A stretch of 14,870 nt of DNA from Desulfobacterales bacterium (lineage in GTDB: Bacteria; Desulfobacterota; DSM-4660; Desulfatiglandales; Desulfatiglandaceae). The translations under genes and the position numbers were made by a program. The DNA lies in assembly GCA_021107495.1 (NCBI GenBank), contig JAIOSR010000328.1:1-14870 (forward strand), given 5' to 3'. Below, piece by piece: positions 6,358-13,087 of the stretch. Every line of letters begins with the position of its first letter. The stretch's first letter is position 1. Under the pieces are notes generated by a model. It made no database searches. It was not told the origin of the DNA and saw only the letters and a program-made list of their open reading frames with translations.

Positions 6358-7353
6358 ATGGAACTCCGATCAATAACCAAAAAAAATTTCTTCTTGAATC
6401 CGGCCAATCTAAAAAGGCCCTGGCGTGAAGATTATCTGGCCATGTTTTCCAGCCAGTGGCAAGGCGTTACCACTGATCCGGACTTGATGATGATTCCCAT
6501 TGACGATCATCTCGTTCACAGGGGTGATGGCGTATTTGAGGTGATGCGGTGTGTCAGTGGCCAAATATACCAGATGGAGGGGCATCTTCAACGTCTTGAT
6601 CGTTCGGCAAAGGCCATTTCATTGAATTTGCCTTCGGATTATGGGCGTATTCGGGAACTGATCGGGAAGCTGGTGGTTACAGGAGGGGAGAGGGATTGTA
6701 TCATCAAGGTCATACTCTCAAGGGGGCCGGGCGGTTTCGGGATAAGTCCCTTTGAGAGCCCTTTATCCCATATGTATATCAATGTTATCCGTTTTCGAAA
6801 TTTGCCGGACGAATATTACGAAGACGGCATTCCTCTTGTTACCAGCAGTATCCCCATCAAGAAATCGTTCTTTGCCAATATAAAGTCATGTAATTATCTG
6901 CCCAACGTCCTGATGAAAATGGAGGCTATTGAGGCCGGCTGTAAATATTCCGTGGGTCTGGACGAAGACGGCTTTTTAGCCGAAGGATCGACCGAAAATG
7001 TTGGAATCTTATCGGCAGATCATGTCTTGAAATTTCCAGGATTTGAAAGGACCCTGTCGGGTATAACGGTTAATCGTGTCTTCCAGTTGGCGGATCAACT
7101 TGTGAAAGAAGACTTGATAAGGGGTGTAGAATTTGCAAGAATATCACTTGAAGAGGCATATCAGGCCGAAGAGATGTTCCTTACCGGGACCTCATTGGGT
7201 GTCCTTCCGGTGGTGATCTATGATGGGAAACGCATCGGTCAGGGTAAACCCGGCCGGGTCTATGCAAGGTTATCGGGTCTCTTGTGGAAAGATATGACGG
7301 AAAACCGGGATGTGCTTACAAGAATCGATTGGGAACCGGGGGATTCTGTCTAA
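6358..7353 (+). CDS. Class IV PLP aminotransferase (branched-chain aminotransferase / aminodeoxychorismate lyase superfamily)
   Basis: This is a fold-type IV PLP enzyme of 331 residues. Visible signatures are VHRGDGVFEVMR (53-64), HLQRLDRSAKAI (76-87), IKSCNYLPNVLMKMEA (175-190) with K176 as the likely Schiff-base lysine, AEGSTENV (208-215) with E209 contacting the PLP nitrogen, and TGTSLGVLPV (276-285) near the phosphate site. An unusual N-terminal stretch of about 45 residues precedes the core. In this superfamily sequence alone separates branched-chain aminotransferase, D-amino-acid aminotransferase and aminodeoxychorismate lyase poorly. The adjacent 2-oxoacid oxidoreductase genes suggest that it supplies or removes branched-chain 2-oxoacids, which is inference. 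The ATG at 6358 has only a weak ribosome site (AAGCGGG). The divergent 190-bp region upstream is shared with the LOG promoter. Confidence 0.85.
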   Translation: MELRSITKKNFFLNPANLKRPWREDYLAMFSSQWQGVTTDPDLMMIPIDDHLVHRGDGVFEVMRCVSGQIYQMEGHLQRLDRSAKAISLNLPSDYGRIRELIGKLVVTGGERDCIIKVILSRGPGGFGISPFESPLSHMYINVIRFRNLPDEYYEDGIPLVTSSIPIKKSFFANIKSCNYLPNVLMKMEAIEAGCKYSVGLDEDGFLAEGSTENVGILSADHVLKFPGFERTLSGITVNRVFQLADQLVKEDLIRGVEFARISLEEAYQAEEMFLTGTSLGVLPVVIYDGKRIGQGKPGRVYARLSGLLWKDMTENRDVLTRIDWEPGDSV

Positions 7354-7386
7354 ACGTTTGTATAATTTAAATGCGGAGGTAATATT

Positions 7387-7593
7387 ATGGAACGTGTTGC
7401 AAGGATTTCAGAGATTATAGCCGCCTCGCCCTTGGGTTTTGATGATGCTATCAAGGTGGGCTTTGAAAGGGCCAGTAAAACTCTGAGGGGTATTACAGGG
7501 CTCAGGGTTCTTGAACAGAGGGTCTCTGTTGAAGCCGGTGAAATCAAGGAATACCGAGTAAGGTGCGAAGTTATCTTTGTGCTTGAAGGTTAA
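7387..7593 (+). CDS. Dodecin family small protein (second copy, in the oxidoreductase cluster)
   Basis: This 68-residue dodecin-like protein has strand RISEIIAASP (6-15), helix GFDDAIKVGFERASKTLRGI (17-36), and strands VLEQRVSVEAGEI and EYRVRCEVIFVLEG. It has no tryptophan at all, so the indole-flavin stacking of classical dodecins cannot occur. It is not a close copy of the dodecin at 4541. The start is firm, with GGAGG at 7375-7379 and 7 bases of spacing to the ATG. It lies 33 bases after the aminotransferase and 20 before the ferredoxin subunit, so it is almost certainly co-transcribed with the oxidoreductase. A perfect TATAAT at 7361-7366 lacks a matching -35. Storage of a flavin, CoA or another cofactor for the neighbouring enzyme is a possibility, not shown. 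Confidence 0.85.
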   Translation: MERVARISEIIAASPLGFDDAIKVGFERASKTLRGITGLRVLEQRVSVEAGEIKEYRVRCEVIFVLEG

Positions 7594-7613
7594 AACGGGT
7601 AAGAGTTGAAAAT

Positions 7614-7817
7614 ATGGCGATGATAAAGTTTAGAAGAGAGCGTTGCAAGGGTTGTGGACTGTGCGTGTTGGCTTGTCCCAAAAACCTTCTTATGGTAAGT
7701 TCGAAAATAAACCGGTCAGGGTACCCTGTGGCTAAAATTGATGATATGAAATCATGCACGGGCTGTGCCCTTTGCGCGGAAATGTGCCCGGACGTGGTGA
7801 TTACGGTCTTTAAATAA
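7614..7817 (+). CDS. 2-oxoacid:ferredoxin oxidoreductase, delta (2x[4Fe-4S] ferredoxin) subunit
   Basis: This 67-residue bacterial-type ferredoxin has two complete cluster motifs: CKGCGLCVLACP (C11, C14, C17, C21) and CTGCALCAEMCP (C48, C51, C54, C58). As the delta subunit it carries electrons from the TPP/FeS core to external ferredoxin. It matches KorD/VorC-type subunits in size and in its place directly before the alpha subunit. The ATG at 7614 has only a poor ribosome site, and a second in-frame ATG lies two codons later. It ends 87 bases before the alpha start, a gap that holds a tandem 11-bp repeat. Confidence 0.92.
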   Translation: MAMIKFRRERCKGCGLCVLACPKNLLMVSSKINRSGYPVAKIDDMKSCTGCALCAEMCPDVVITVFK

Positions 7818-7836
7818 CAGGTGCCTGAAGTGAGTA

Positions 7837-7858
7837 CTTGAGACTCGCTTGAGACCCG
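7837..7858 (+). repeat. Tandem 11-bp direct repeat
   Basis: CTTGAGACTCG (7837-7847) is followed directly by CTTGAGACCCG (7848-7858), differing at one base. It lies in the gap between the delta and alpha subunit genes. It may be a chance slippage product; no regulatory role is visible. Confidence 0.5.
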
Positions 7859-7904
7859 TTTGCTTCAACGCGCTAATAATGTAAAAAAATCAAGGAGAAG
7901 AACA

Positions 7905-8966
7905 TTGGCAGAAGCTGAGTTTATTAAAGGAAATGAAGCCATAGCCATGGGGGCCATTGAGGCCGGGTGCCGTTTCTATTTTGGTTATCCGATTACCCCT
8001 CAGAATGACATCCCGGAGTACATGTCCAGGCATCTTCCCGATGTGGGCGGGACGTTCATTCAGGCTGAAAGCGAGATCGCCTCTATAAATATGCTGTTGG
8101 GGGCAAGTTCAACAGGGGCTAGGGCCATGACCTCTTCTTCGAGTCCCGGGATTTCCCTGAAACAGGAGGGCATATCTTATATGTGCGGCAGCCAGATTCC
8201 CGGCGTGATAGTCAATATGAGCAGGAGCGGACCGGGTCTGGGAGGTATTGACCCTTCGCAGGGGGATTATTTTCAGGCGACACGGGGGGGCGGCCACGGG
8301 GACTACAGGACCATTGTATTGGCGCCGCATTCGGTTCAGGAGAATTACGACCTGACCATGAAGGCATTTGACCTGGCCGATAAGTACCGGAACCCGGTCT
8401 TGATTCTGGGTGATGCACTTTTAGGCCAGATGAAGGAACCGATAAGAAGACGGAAATACAGAAAAAAGGAGTTTCCCAAGGACTGGACCATGACCGGCGC
8501 CAAAGGGAGGGAAAAAAGACTTATAAAGTCCCTTTATCTTTCCGAAGGGGAGCTTACGGATCACAATTGGATGCTGAACAAGAAATACCAGAGCATGAAG
8601 CGGGAAATCATGTTCGAGACGCAGTTTATGGAAGGGGCTAAGCTTGTTGTAGTGGCCTTCGGTTCCGTTGCAAGGATCTTGAAATCCACCGTTCAAATGG
8701 CAAGAGACAGGGGTATGAAGGTAGGGTTATTCCGACCCATCACGCTGTTCCCGTTTCCCTATGCCGCATTAGATAAAATCTCTCACTCTATCAAGAACTT
8801 TATGGCCTTGGAGCTGAACACGGGCCAGATGCTGGAGGACCTGAAGCTTTCCGTTGGTCACAAAAAGAATCAAGTGGATTTTTATGGGCGTCCTCCCGGC
8901 TCCATTCCGTCTCCTGACGAGCTCTTTAATGAGATCAAAAAGATTTATAAAAAGAGGATCGGATAA
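7905..8966 (+). CDS. vorB: 2-oxoacid:ferredoxin oxidoreductase, alpha subunit (VorB/KorA type)
   Basis: This is the alpha subunit of a four-subunit, TPP-dependent oxidoreductase that converts a 2-oxoacid plus CoA to acyl-CoA, CO2 and reduced ferredoxin. From the start used here it has 353 residues, with GNEAIAMGAIEAG (9-21), GYPITPQ (27-33), a SSPGISL loop (79-85) and SRSGPGLGG...PSQGDYFQA...GGGHGDYRTIVLAPHSV (about 106-144). The last block resembles VorB, the 2-oxoisovalerate enzyme, more than generic KorA; this is from memory of the families. I chose TTG at 7905 because AAGGAG (7892-7897) is 7 bases upstream and family homology begins there. A TTG at 7860 extends the frame without a ribosome site. 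The beta gene follows with no gap. Substrate could be 2-oxoisovalerate or 2-oxoglutarate. Confidence 0.9.
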   Translation: MAEAEFIKGNEAIAMGAIEAGCRFYFGYPITPQNDIPEYMSRHLPDVGGTFIQAESEIASINMLLGASSTGARAMTSSSSPGISLKQEGISYMCGSQIPGVIVNMSRSGPGLGGIDPSQGDYFQATRGGGHGDYRTIVLAPHSVQENYDLTMKAFDLADKYRNPVLILGDALLGQMKEPIRRRKYRKKEFPKDWTMTGAKGREKRLIKSLYLSEGELTDHNWMLNKKYQSMKREIMFETQFMEGAKLVVVAFGSVARILKSTVQMARDRGMKVGLFRPITLFPFPYAALDKISHSIKNFMALELNTGQMLEDLKLSVGHKKNQVDFYGRPPGSIPSPDELFNEIKKIYKKRIG

Positions 8967-9707
8967 ATGAAACAGACATTCAAACGTCCAAAGGCCCTGG
9001 TAGATATCCCCTCTCATTTCTGCCCCGGCTGTCACCACGGGATCATTCACAGACTGGTAGCCGAGTGTATTGACTTATATGGAGTGAGGGAAAAGACAAT
9101 AGGCGTTGCCTCTGTGGGGTGTTCCGTGTTTCTTTATGATTATTTCAACGCTGACGTGGTTGAAGCCCCCCATGGCAGGGCTCCCGCCGTGGCAACCGGG
9201 GTAAAGAGGGCCCGTCCTGATAATTTTGTGTTTACCTATCAGGGAGATGGTGACCTGGCCGCCATAGGGACTGCAGAAATTATACATGCGGCAAACCGGG
9301 GCGAGCAAATTACCGTGATCTTTGTGAACAACACGGTTTTTGGCATGACAGGGGGGCAGATGGCTCCTACAACCATGTCCGGGCAGGAAACAACTACCAC
9401 TCCATTCGGTAGGGATCTGAAAACAAACGGTTTCCCAATCAAGATGAGCGAACTCCTGACGGAGTTGCCGGGAAGCACCTTTGTGGCCAGGGCGGCGGTT
9501 AACAATTCCAAGAACCTTATGAAAGCCAAGAAGTTATTGAAAAGGGCCTTTGAGGTCCAGATCAATGGGGAAGGATTCAGCTTTGTGGAGTTTCTGTCCG
9601 CATGCCCTACCAACTGGAAGATGACCCCGAAGCAGGCCACAGAAAGGGTTCAAGAGGAAATGATTCCATATTTTCCATTAGGGGTTTTCAAAGGGGGACA
9701 GGAGTAA
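8967..9707 (+). CDS. 2-oxoacid:ferredoxin oxidoreductase, beta (TPP-binding) subunit
   Basis: This is the catalytic TPP and [4Fe-4S] subunit of the same enzyme, 246 residues. Visible are HFCPGCHHGI (17-26, cluster ligands C19 and C22), GVASVGCSVF (46-55, C52) and ACPTNW (212-217, C213), which together give the four-cysteine set of the KorB/VorA family. The TPP motif is GDGDLAAIGTAE (93-104) through VNNTVFGMTGGQ (120-131), the GDG-x(about 25)-NN pattern with T128 and Q131 in the usual Mg/TPP loop. The ATG immediately follows the alpha stop codon (TAAATG), with GAGGAT about 8 bases upstream. Its stop overlaps the gamma start by one base. Confidence 0.93.
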   Translation: MKQTFKRPKALVDIPSHFCPGCHHGIIHRLVAECIDLYGVREKTIGVASVGCSVFLYDYFNADVVEAPHGRAPAVATGVKRARPDNFVFTYQGDGDLAAIGTAEIIHAANRGEQITVIFVNNTVFGMTGGQMAPTTMSGQETTTTPFGRDLKTNGFPIKMSELLTELPGSTFVARAAVNNSKNLMKAKKLLKRAFEVQINGEGFSFVEFLSACPTNWKMTPKQATERVQEEMIPYFPLGVFKGGQE

Positions 9708-10255
9708 TGTATTTTGATTGTATCATAGCAGGATTCGGTGGACAGGGCGTCATGCTGATGGGCAATATCCTTGCATATGCAGCCATGGCAGAAAAGAAAA
9801 AGGCGACCTATATGCCTGTTTACGGTGTGGAAATGAGAGGAGGAACAGCCAACTGCACAGTGGTAGTTTCCGACGGCGAAATCGGATCTCCCATCATACA
9901 AAGGCCGATGACAGCCATTGTGATGAACCTCCCGTCATTGGAAAAGTTCGGGCCCAGGGTCAAGAAGGGTGGTCTACTCGTGGTGAATGCGTCCCTGGTC
10001 CCCGAGAAGGAAGTGCAATTTAAGGGAATTAAGTGTCTCATGATCCCAAGCAGGGACCTTGCCTTAGAGGTCGGCAACGAAAGATTGGCCAATATGGTGG
10101 TCTTGGGAGCGACAGTCCGGAAGAGCGGAGTGGTGGACCTGAAATCACTGAAAAAGGCCCTTTATCCTGCCCTTGACCGCAGATATCATAAAATGATAGA
10201 TGTAAACATCAAGGCCATGGAGAGGGGTGCGCGATTTGTGACTGAAGGAGTATAA
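9707..10255 (+). CDS. 2-oxoacid:ferredoxin oxidoreductase, gamma subunit
   Basis: This is the gamma domain of the oxidoreductase, which in solved enzymes of the superfamily contributes to CoA binding and assembly. Its 182 residues start IIAGFGGQGVMLMGNIL (6-22), the hallmark GxGGQG motif, followed by MPVYGVEMRGGTANCTVVVSD (about 38-58), also family-typical. I use the ATG at 9707, in TAATG overlap with the beta stop and with GGAG just upstream. An ATG 105 bases earlier in the same frame would only add residues overlapping beta. It ends at a palindrome that includes the stop codon. With delta, alpha and beta it completes the four-subunit enzyme in the order delta-alpha-beta-gamma. Confidence 0.92.
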   Translation: MYFDCIIAGFGGQGVMLMGNILAYAAMAEKKKATYMPVYGVEMRGGTANCTVVVSDGEIGSPIIQRPMTAIVMNLPSLEKFGPRVKKGGLLVVNASLVPEKEVQFKGIKCLMIPSRDLALEVGNERLANMVVLGATVRKSGVVDLKSLKKALYPALDRRYHKMIDVNIKAMERGARFVTEGV

Positions 10256-10274
10256 AATCGCGCTGCGATTTTAT
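10252..10274 (+). terminator. Perfect stem-loop across the gamma-subunit stop codon
   Basis: ATAAAATCGC (10252-10261) and GCGATTTTAT (10265-10274) are perfectly complementary around a 3-base loop. The A4/U4 part could act as the A-tract and U-tract of a weak intrinsic terminator with a five-pair core, or the hairpin could protect the 3' end of the operon message. It could also be an operator, because a regulator gene follows. Confidence 0.45.
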
Positions 10275-10295
10275 CAGAGAATACGGAACGATCAG

Positions 10296-10324
10296 ACCGT
10301 GTCGGCGGTTTCCGGCAACACGGT
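10296..10324. repeat. Inverted repeat upstream of the XRE-cupin gene
   Basis: ACCGTGT (10296-10302) pairs with ACACGGT (10318-10324), with additional CGG/CCG pairing inside. It lies 40 bases before the regulator's ATG. It could be an autoregulatory operator or an RNA hairpin. No T-run follows on either strand. Confidence 0.4.
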
Positions 10325-10363
10325 TGCCTTGGTCCGGATAAAAAAACATACAGGAAGAATCTT

Positions 10364-11065
10364 ATGGAAGAAAAAAAAGAACGAGCAAGCGAACCTGATG
10401 CATATGAAGACTTTTTGAGTGACATCAGCGAGCAGTTTTCAAGGAAGGATGAAGAAAAGCATTTCCTGGACAGCATTGGAGCCGAAGCACCAAAGGAGGA
10501 TATCCAGGTCAATGTGGGCGAGCGCTTTAGGTCCGTGAGGGAAAGCCGTAGCCTGAGCCTTCAGGACGTTTCCCAGCGGACCGATATGGATGTTTCCCTT
10601 TTGAAGCAAATAGAGGACGGGACCATTGCTCCTCCTTTAGGCGTGGTCATAAAACTGGCCAAGGCCCTTGAGATGAAGATCGGTTATTTTATCTCCGGTG
10701 AGGAAGACCGGCCCTTTACCATCGTCCGGCGGGATGACGGGAAGGTTATATCCAGATACGATTCTAAAAAGGGAAAACATTATGGCTATGAATACGTATC
10801 CTTAGCCCCACACAAAAAAGATCGGCATATGGAGCCCTTCCTGGTGACCCTTGAACCCGCGGCTACAGAGGAAGAAAGATCGACCCATGACGGGCAGGAA
10901 TTTATTTACGTGCTCACCGGGGCCATGGAGGTTCGTCTTGGCGAAGAGATCCATATCCTCGAACCAGGGGACGCAATTTACTACGATTCAACAGTCCCCC
11001 ATCTGGTTAAATGCCATGGTGATAAGGAGACGAGGATTTTAGCCGTGCTTTATGCTGAAAGATAA
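10364..11065 (+). CDS. XRE-family HTH regulator with C-terminal cupin domain
   Basis: This predicted cytosolic transcription regulator has 233 residues. An acidic, charged N-terminal stretch (1-48) precedes an XRE/Cro-type helix-turn-helix (about 50-108; VGERFRSVRESRSLSLQDVS and VSLLKQIEDG are typical). A linker leads to a cupin_2 domain (about 157-230) with HDGQEFIYVLTG (175-186) and LEPGDAIYYDSTVPH (199-213). H175, E179 and H213 sit where cupins bind a metal. Proteins of this build sense small molecules through the cupin and often control adjacent amino acid or organic acid genes. The ribosome site AGGAAGA is well placed before the ATG. It follows the oxidoreductase operon by 108 bp with two inverted repeats between, so control of that operon is plausible inference. 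Confidence 0.88.
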   Translation: MEEKKERASEPDAYEDFLSDISEQFSRKDEEKHFLDSIGAEAPKEDIQVNVGERFRSVRESRSLSLQDVSQRTDMDVSLLKQIEDGTIAPPLGVVIKLAKALEMKIGYFISGEEDRPFTIVRRDDGKVISRYDSKKGKHYGYEYVSLAPHKKDRHMEPFLVTLEPAATEEERSTHDGQEFIYVLTGAMEVRLGEEIHILEPGDAIYYDSTVPHLVKCHGDKETRILAVLYAER

Positions 11066-11153
11066 GTTCACAATAAATTCGGGTTCTACACCTAAGGAAG
11101 ACGGCTTTAATACGGATTTTTTGAAGGGTTGCGCTGAAAGGTGATAATGTACC

Positions 11154-11582
11154 ATGATCGTATTTGATTTAGAATGTTCGCAGTCGCATATGTTTGAAGG
11201 CTGGTTTGACAGCTTAGAGGCATTTCAAGAGCAAAACGCCAAAGAAATGATAATCTGTCCCTATTGTAACGATACCGATATTCGAAAGATCATGTCTCCG
11301 GTGTCCGTGAAAAAATCGAACCCTGAAAAGCAGGTCAAATCCGGGCACATCGATTATCAAAGGCTTGCAAGGGAAGTTGTCGATTATGTCAACAAAAACT
11401 TTGAGGATGTGGGCTCAAAATTTACCGCAGAGGCCCTGAAGATTCATTATGGGGTCGGCGAAAAACGAAGCATCAGGGGTTCGGCCACTTCCGATGAGGA
11501 GGAGACAATGAAAGAAGAGGGTATTGAGTTTTTTAAGTTGCCTTTGCCTAAGACGGAGGACGACAAGGACAAGAAGAATTAG
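11154..11582 (+). CDS. DUF1178 family protein
   Basis: This 142-residue product is of unknown function and recognised as DUF1178. It has MIVFDLECSQSHMFEGWF (1-18), a putative zinc-binding set C8, H12, C35, C38 (ICPYC), a variable charged middle, and the family's C-terminal NFEDVGSKFTAEALKIHYG and EEGIEFFKLPLP blocks. In most members CPxC is followed by Gly; here it is Asn-Asp. The C-terminal tail is rich in Asp and Lys. AAGGTGA upstream of the ATG may be the ribosome site, slightly distant. It sits 88 bp after the XRE-cupin gene and its 3' end overlaps the convergent flavodoxin-like gene by 4 bases. No functional link to its neighbours is visible. Confidence 0.88.
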   Translation: MIVFDLECSQSHMFEGWFDSLEAFQEQNAKEMIICPYCNDTDIRKIMSPVSVKKSNPEKQVKSGHIDYQRLAREVVDYVNKNFEDVGSKFTAEALKIHYGVGEKRSIRGSATSDEEETMKEEGIEFFKLPLPKTEDDKDKKN

Positions 11583-12040
11583 TAGATTCCCGCCTCACAT
11601 CCGGCAGCAATAGTCTTTCCCAACTCTTCGCATTTTTTTAGTCTCTCCTGATCAAGCTCTCCCCTGGCCAAAACAGGCTCATAGACTTTTTTGAATTGAT
11701 ATCCTATGCAGATACGCTCTATAGCGTTCAAGGCCCCTGTGCCGTCATTTCCGGCACTGATAAAGGTCACATAGGGTTTTTTGAAAATTTCCTTTTTCCC
11801 TTGAGCCTCGTTATAGGTACGGTCAAAAAAATCTTTGATAATGCCGGACATATATCCGAAATATTCCGGTGATCCGATAACCAGGCCGTCACATTCCAGA
11901 AGGTCCTCAAGTGTCGCCTCCCCTGCGTTTTTCAGGGAAACCGTCACTCCTTCGATGGATGAAGCCCCTCTGGCGACATTTTCGGCCATTTTACGGGTGT
12001 GGCCGGTTTGGGAGTGGTAGACTATAAGAATTTTACACAT
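11579..12040 (-). CDS. Flavodoxin-like / NADPH-dependent FMN reductase family protein
   Basis: This is a small cytosolic FMN-binding redox protein of 153 residues. It shows ILIVYHSQTGHTRKMAENVA (4-23), the phosphate-binding loop of flavodoxins, and GSPEYFGYMSGIIKDFFDRT (about 57-76), the WrbA-like second FMN loop. A third segment, FISAGNDGTGALNAIE, follows. It is shorter than WrbA (about 200) and lacks obvious long-chain flavodoxin features. I chose the ATG at 12040, because an upstream TTG at 12088 would overlap the preceding gene and add non-family residues. The ribosome site is weak. It is the last of three closely spaced minus-strand genes after the HDIG and coiled-coil genes. Electron partner and substrate are unknown. 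Confidence 0.85.
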   Translation of the reverse strand: MCKILIVYHSQTGHTRKMAENVARGASSIEGVTVSLKNAGEATLEDLLECDGLVIGSPEYFGYMSGIIKDFFDRTYNEAQGKKEIFKKPYVTFISAGNDGTGALNAIERICIGYQFKKVYEPVLARGELDQERLKKCEELGKTIAAGCEAGIY

Positions 12041-12059
12041 TTTATCAGAAGGATTTTCT

Positions 12060-12245
12060 TTAAGCAGGGGGTTCTTTTGCACCGTCAAGAATCCTCCGCA
12101 TTCTCTTTTGTTCGGCCCTCACCTTCCGAAGGCGATCTTTCAACTCTTCCTTTTTTTCAGAATATGAACTCTCAACCTGTTGCTCAAGTCTTTCCACCTC
12201 CTGCTGAAGGCGGTACAGGTCCCTTGCTATTATCCGGATAGACAT
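12060..12245 (-). CDS. Small coiled-coil protein of unknown function
   Basis: I do not recognise this 61-residue gene. Apart from its ends it is a continuous charged helix: from about residue 8 to 54 leucines, valines and similar residues recur at heptad-like spacing among Glu, Lys and Arg (for example LQQEVERLEQQVE at 13-25). A coiled coil is therefore likely. It has no Cys, no signal peptide and no membrane segment. Support for it being real comes from tight spacing: 24 bases after the HDIG stop, 19 bases before the flavodoxin-like ATG, same strand, with a purine-rich GAAAGAGAG before its ATG. It could be a small scaffold or regulator of a neighbour, but nothing shows this. Confidence 0.65.
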   Translation of the reverse strand: MSIRIIARDLYRLQQEVERLEQQVESSYSEKKEELKDRLRKVRAEQKRMRRILDGAKEPPA

Positions 12246-12269
12246 GGCTCTCTTTCACCTGTCATCACA

Positions 12270-12833
12270 TCAAGTTAGGCCGATCTCTTCATTTTCAGCC
12301 AAGTGGGCCAATGATTCCGGGCTGAAAGTCAGTTTTTTGAAGAGCTTTTTTTCAACTTTTTTGCAGAGTTCGAAATTTATTCGAATGGCCCGGCAAATAC
12401 CTTCCTTATCTCTTCCATATCGATCGAGGATATATGCCAGCCGGTCTTCAAGACTCACTATCCCGTCATGATTAACCCGCTTGTCCGAATAATAGACAAT
12501 TTCTTTTTCAGAATAATCCCCATTCGGATTATGGCTTTTCAGCCTGACATGCTCTGCCACAATACTCGCGGTTTCATCAAGGTGATTTTCAAGGCAAATC
12601 TGTCTTCCGATTTCGGAATGGTCCCGGCCGGTCCCAAGAGAGCTCGTCTTTCCAATGTCATGAAGGAGTGCCCCTGCAACGACCTTTTCAATAGAGATAT
12701 CAAGACCGGCATTCCTAAGCCCTACGGTAATCACATGAGCCACTTTTGTGACAACAATGGAGTGGGCCTTAATATTTTCCAGCATTTGGTACTTATCCAT
12801 GAGTTCAAAGCAGGTTTCGATAGATGGAATCAT
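12270..12833 (-). CDS. HDIG-domain metal-dependent phosphohydrolase
   Basis: This 187-residue HD-superfamily protein has the complete metal/catalytic set: H24 (IKAHSIVVTKVA), H58-D59 in ALLHDIGKT (55-63), H95 (AEHVRL) and D117 (YYSDKRVNHDGIVSLEDRL, 114-132). HD enzymes hydrolyse phosphate esters of nucleotides or RNA ends. This short single-domain HDIG class has no settled substrate. The ATG at 12833 has GGGGTAAC just upstream. It is first in a compact minus-strand unit with the coiled-coil and flavodoxin-like genes. The leader upstream contains a short hairpin and a GGTTCACGG-type repeat. It is not of the RelA/SpoT or GD-GYP types, as the flanking domains are missing. Confidence 0.88.
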   Translation of the reverse strand: MIPSIETCFELMDKYQMLENIKAHSIVVTKVAHVITVGLRNAGLDISIEKVVAGALLHDIGKTSSLGTGRDHSEIGRQICLENHLDETASIVAEHVRLKSHNPNGDYSEKEIVYYSDKRVNHDGIVSLEDRLAYILDRYGRDKEGICRAIRINFELCKKVEKKLFKKLTFSPESLAHLAENEEIGLT

Positions 12834-12841
12834 GTTACCCC

Positions 12842-12870
12842 AGGTTCATGGTTGAAGGGTTCACGGTTAA
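12842..12870. repeat. Second locus of the GGTTCACGG-type repeat
   Basis: AGGTTCATGGTTGAAGGG followed by TTCACGGTTAA resembles the word cluster at 491-520, with a shared AGGTTCA and TTCACGGTT. It sits directly upstream of the HDIG start codon, so it is in the leader of that transcript. It appears to be a member of a dispersed intergenic repeat family. Confidence 0.5.
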
Positions 12871-12873
12871 CTG

Positions 12874-12892
12874 ATGGGTGGATCTCACCCAT
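12874..12892. repeat. Short perfect hairpin in the HDIG leader
   Basis: ATGGGTG and CACCCAT (7 bp) enclose a GATCT loop. On the minus strand it lies about 40 bases before the HDIG ATG. On the plus strand A7 follows, and on the minus strand the T-run precedes the stem, so it is not an intrinsic terminator in either direction. Confidence 0.4.
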
Positions 12893-12956
12893 GTAAAAAA
12901 ATACAATATTCCCGGATTTTACAAAGGGCTAAAATGTTAAAACTGATGAAGCCTGA

Positions 12957-12985
12957 ACTGTAAGCCTGGAAAGCTGAATTGTTAA
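12957..12985 (-). promoter_or_regulatory. Possible promoter for the HDIG unit
   Basis: On the minus strand TTAACA (12985-12980, five of six) and TACAGT (12962-12957, four of six) are 17 bases apart. It would give a leader of about 115 bases to the HDIG ATG that contains the hairpin and repeat. In an AT-rich gap such a match is only suggestive. Confidence 0.3.
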
Positions 12986-13087
12986 GAATCATTTTAATAG
13001 CCTACGTGTAAGGAGAATATCAGGTCACCATTTTTCATTCAAGTGAAAAGCTAAAGAAACCTTTATACTGAAACGGCCAAAGGGGTG

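Noticed and set aside
7361..7366. Perfect TATAAT before the second dodecin
   Set aside because: There is no -35 match at 15-19 bases, and the transcript would start inside the ribosome site; likely chance in an AT-rich gap.
7860..7904. Upstream TTG start extending the alpha subunit by 15 residues
   Set aside because: There is no ribosome site, the added residues are basic and non-family, and TTG at 7905 has AAGGAG at ideal spacing.
9239..9640. 133-codon open frame on minus opposite the beta subunit
   Set aside because: It is antisense to TPP-binding and cluster motifs and is an open-frame by-product of that gene's codon use.
11579..12088. Longer flavodoxin-like protein from TTG at 12088
   Set aside because: It would overlap the preceding gene by 29 bases and adds residues without family similarity; ATG 12040 begins right at the first beta-strand.
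12468..12896. 142-codon open frame on plus opposite the HDIG gene
   Set aside because: It is the complement of the HD motif region; the translation resembles no family and the HDIG frame has all catalytic residues.
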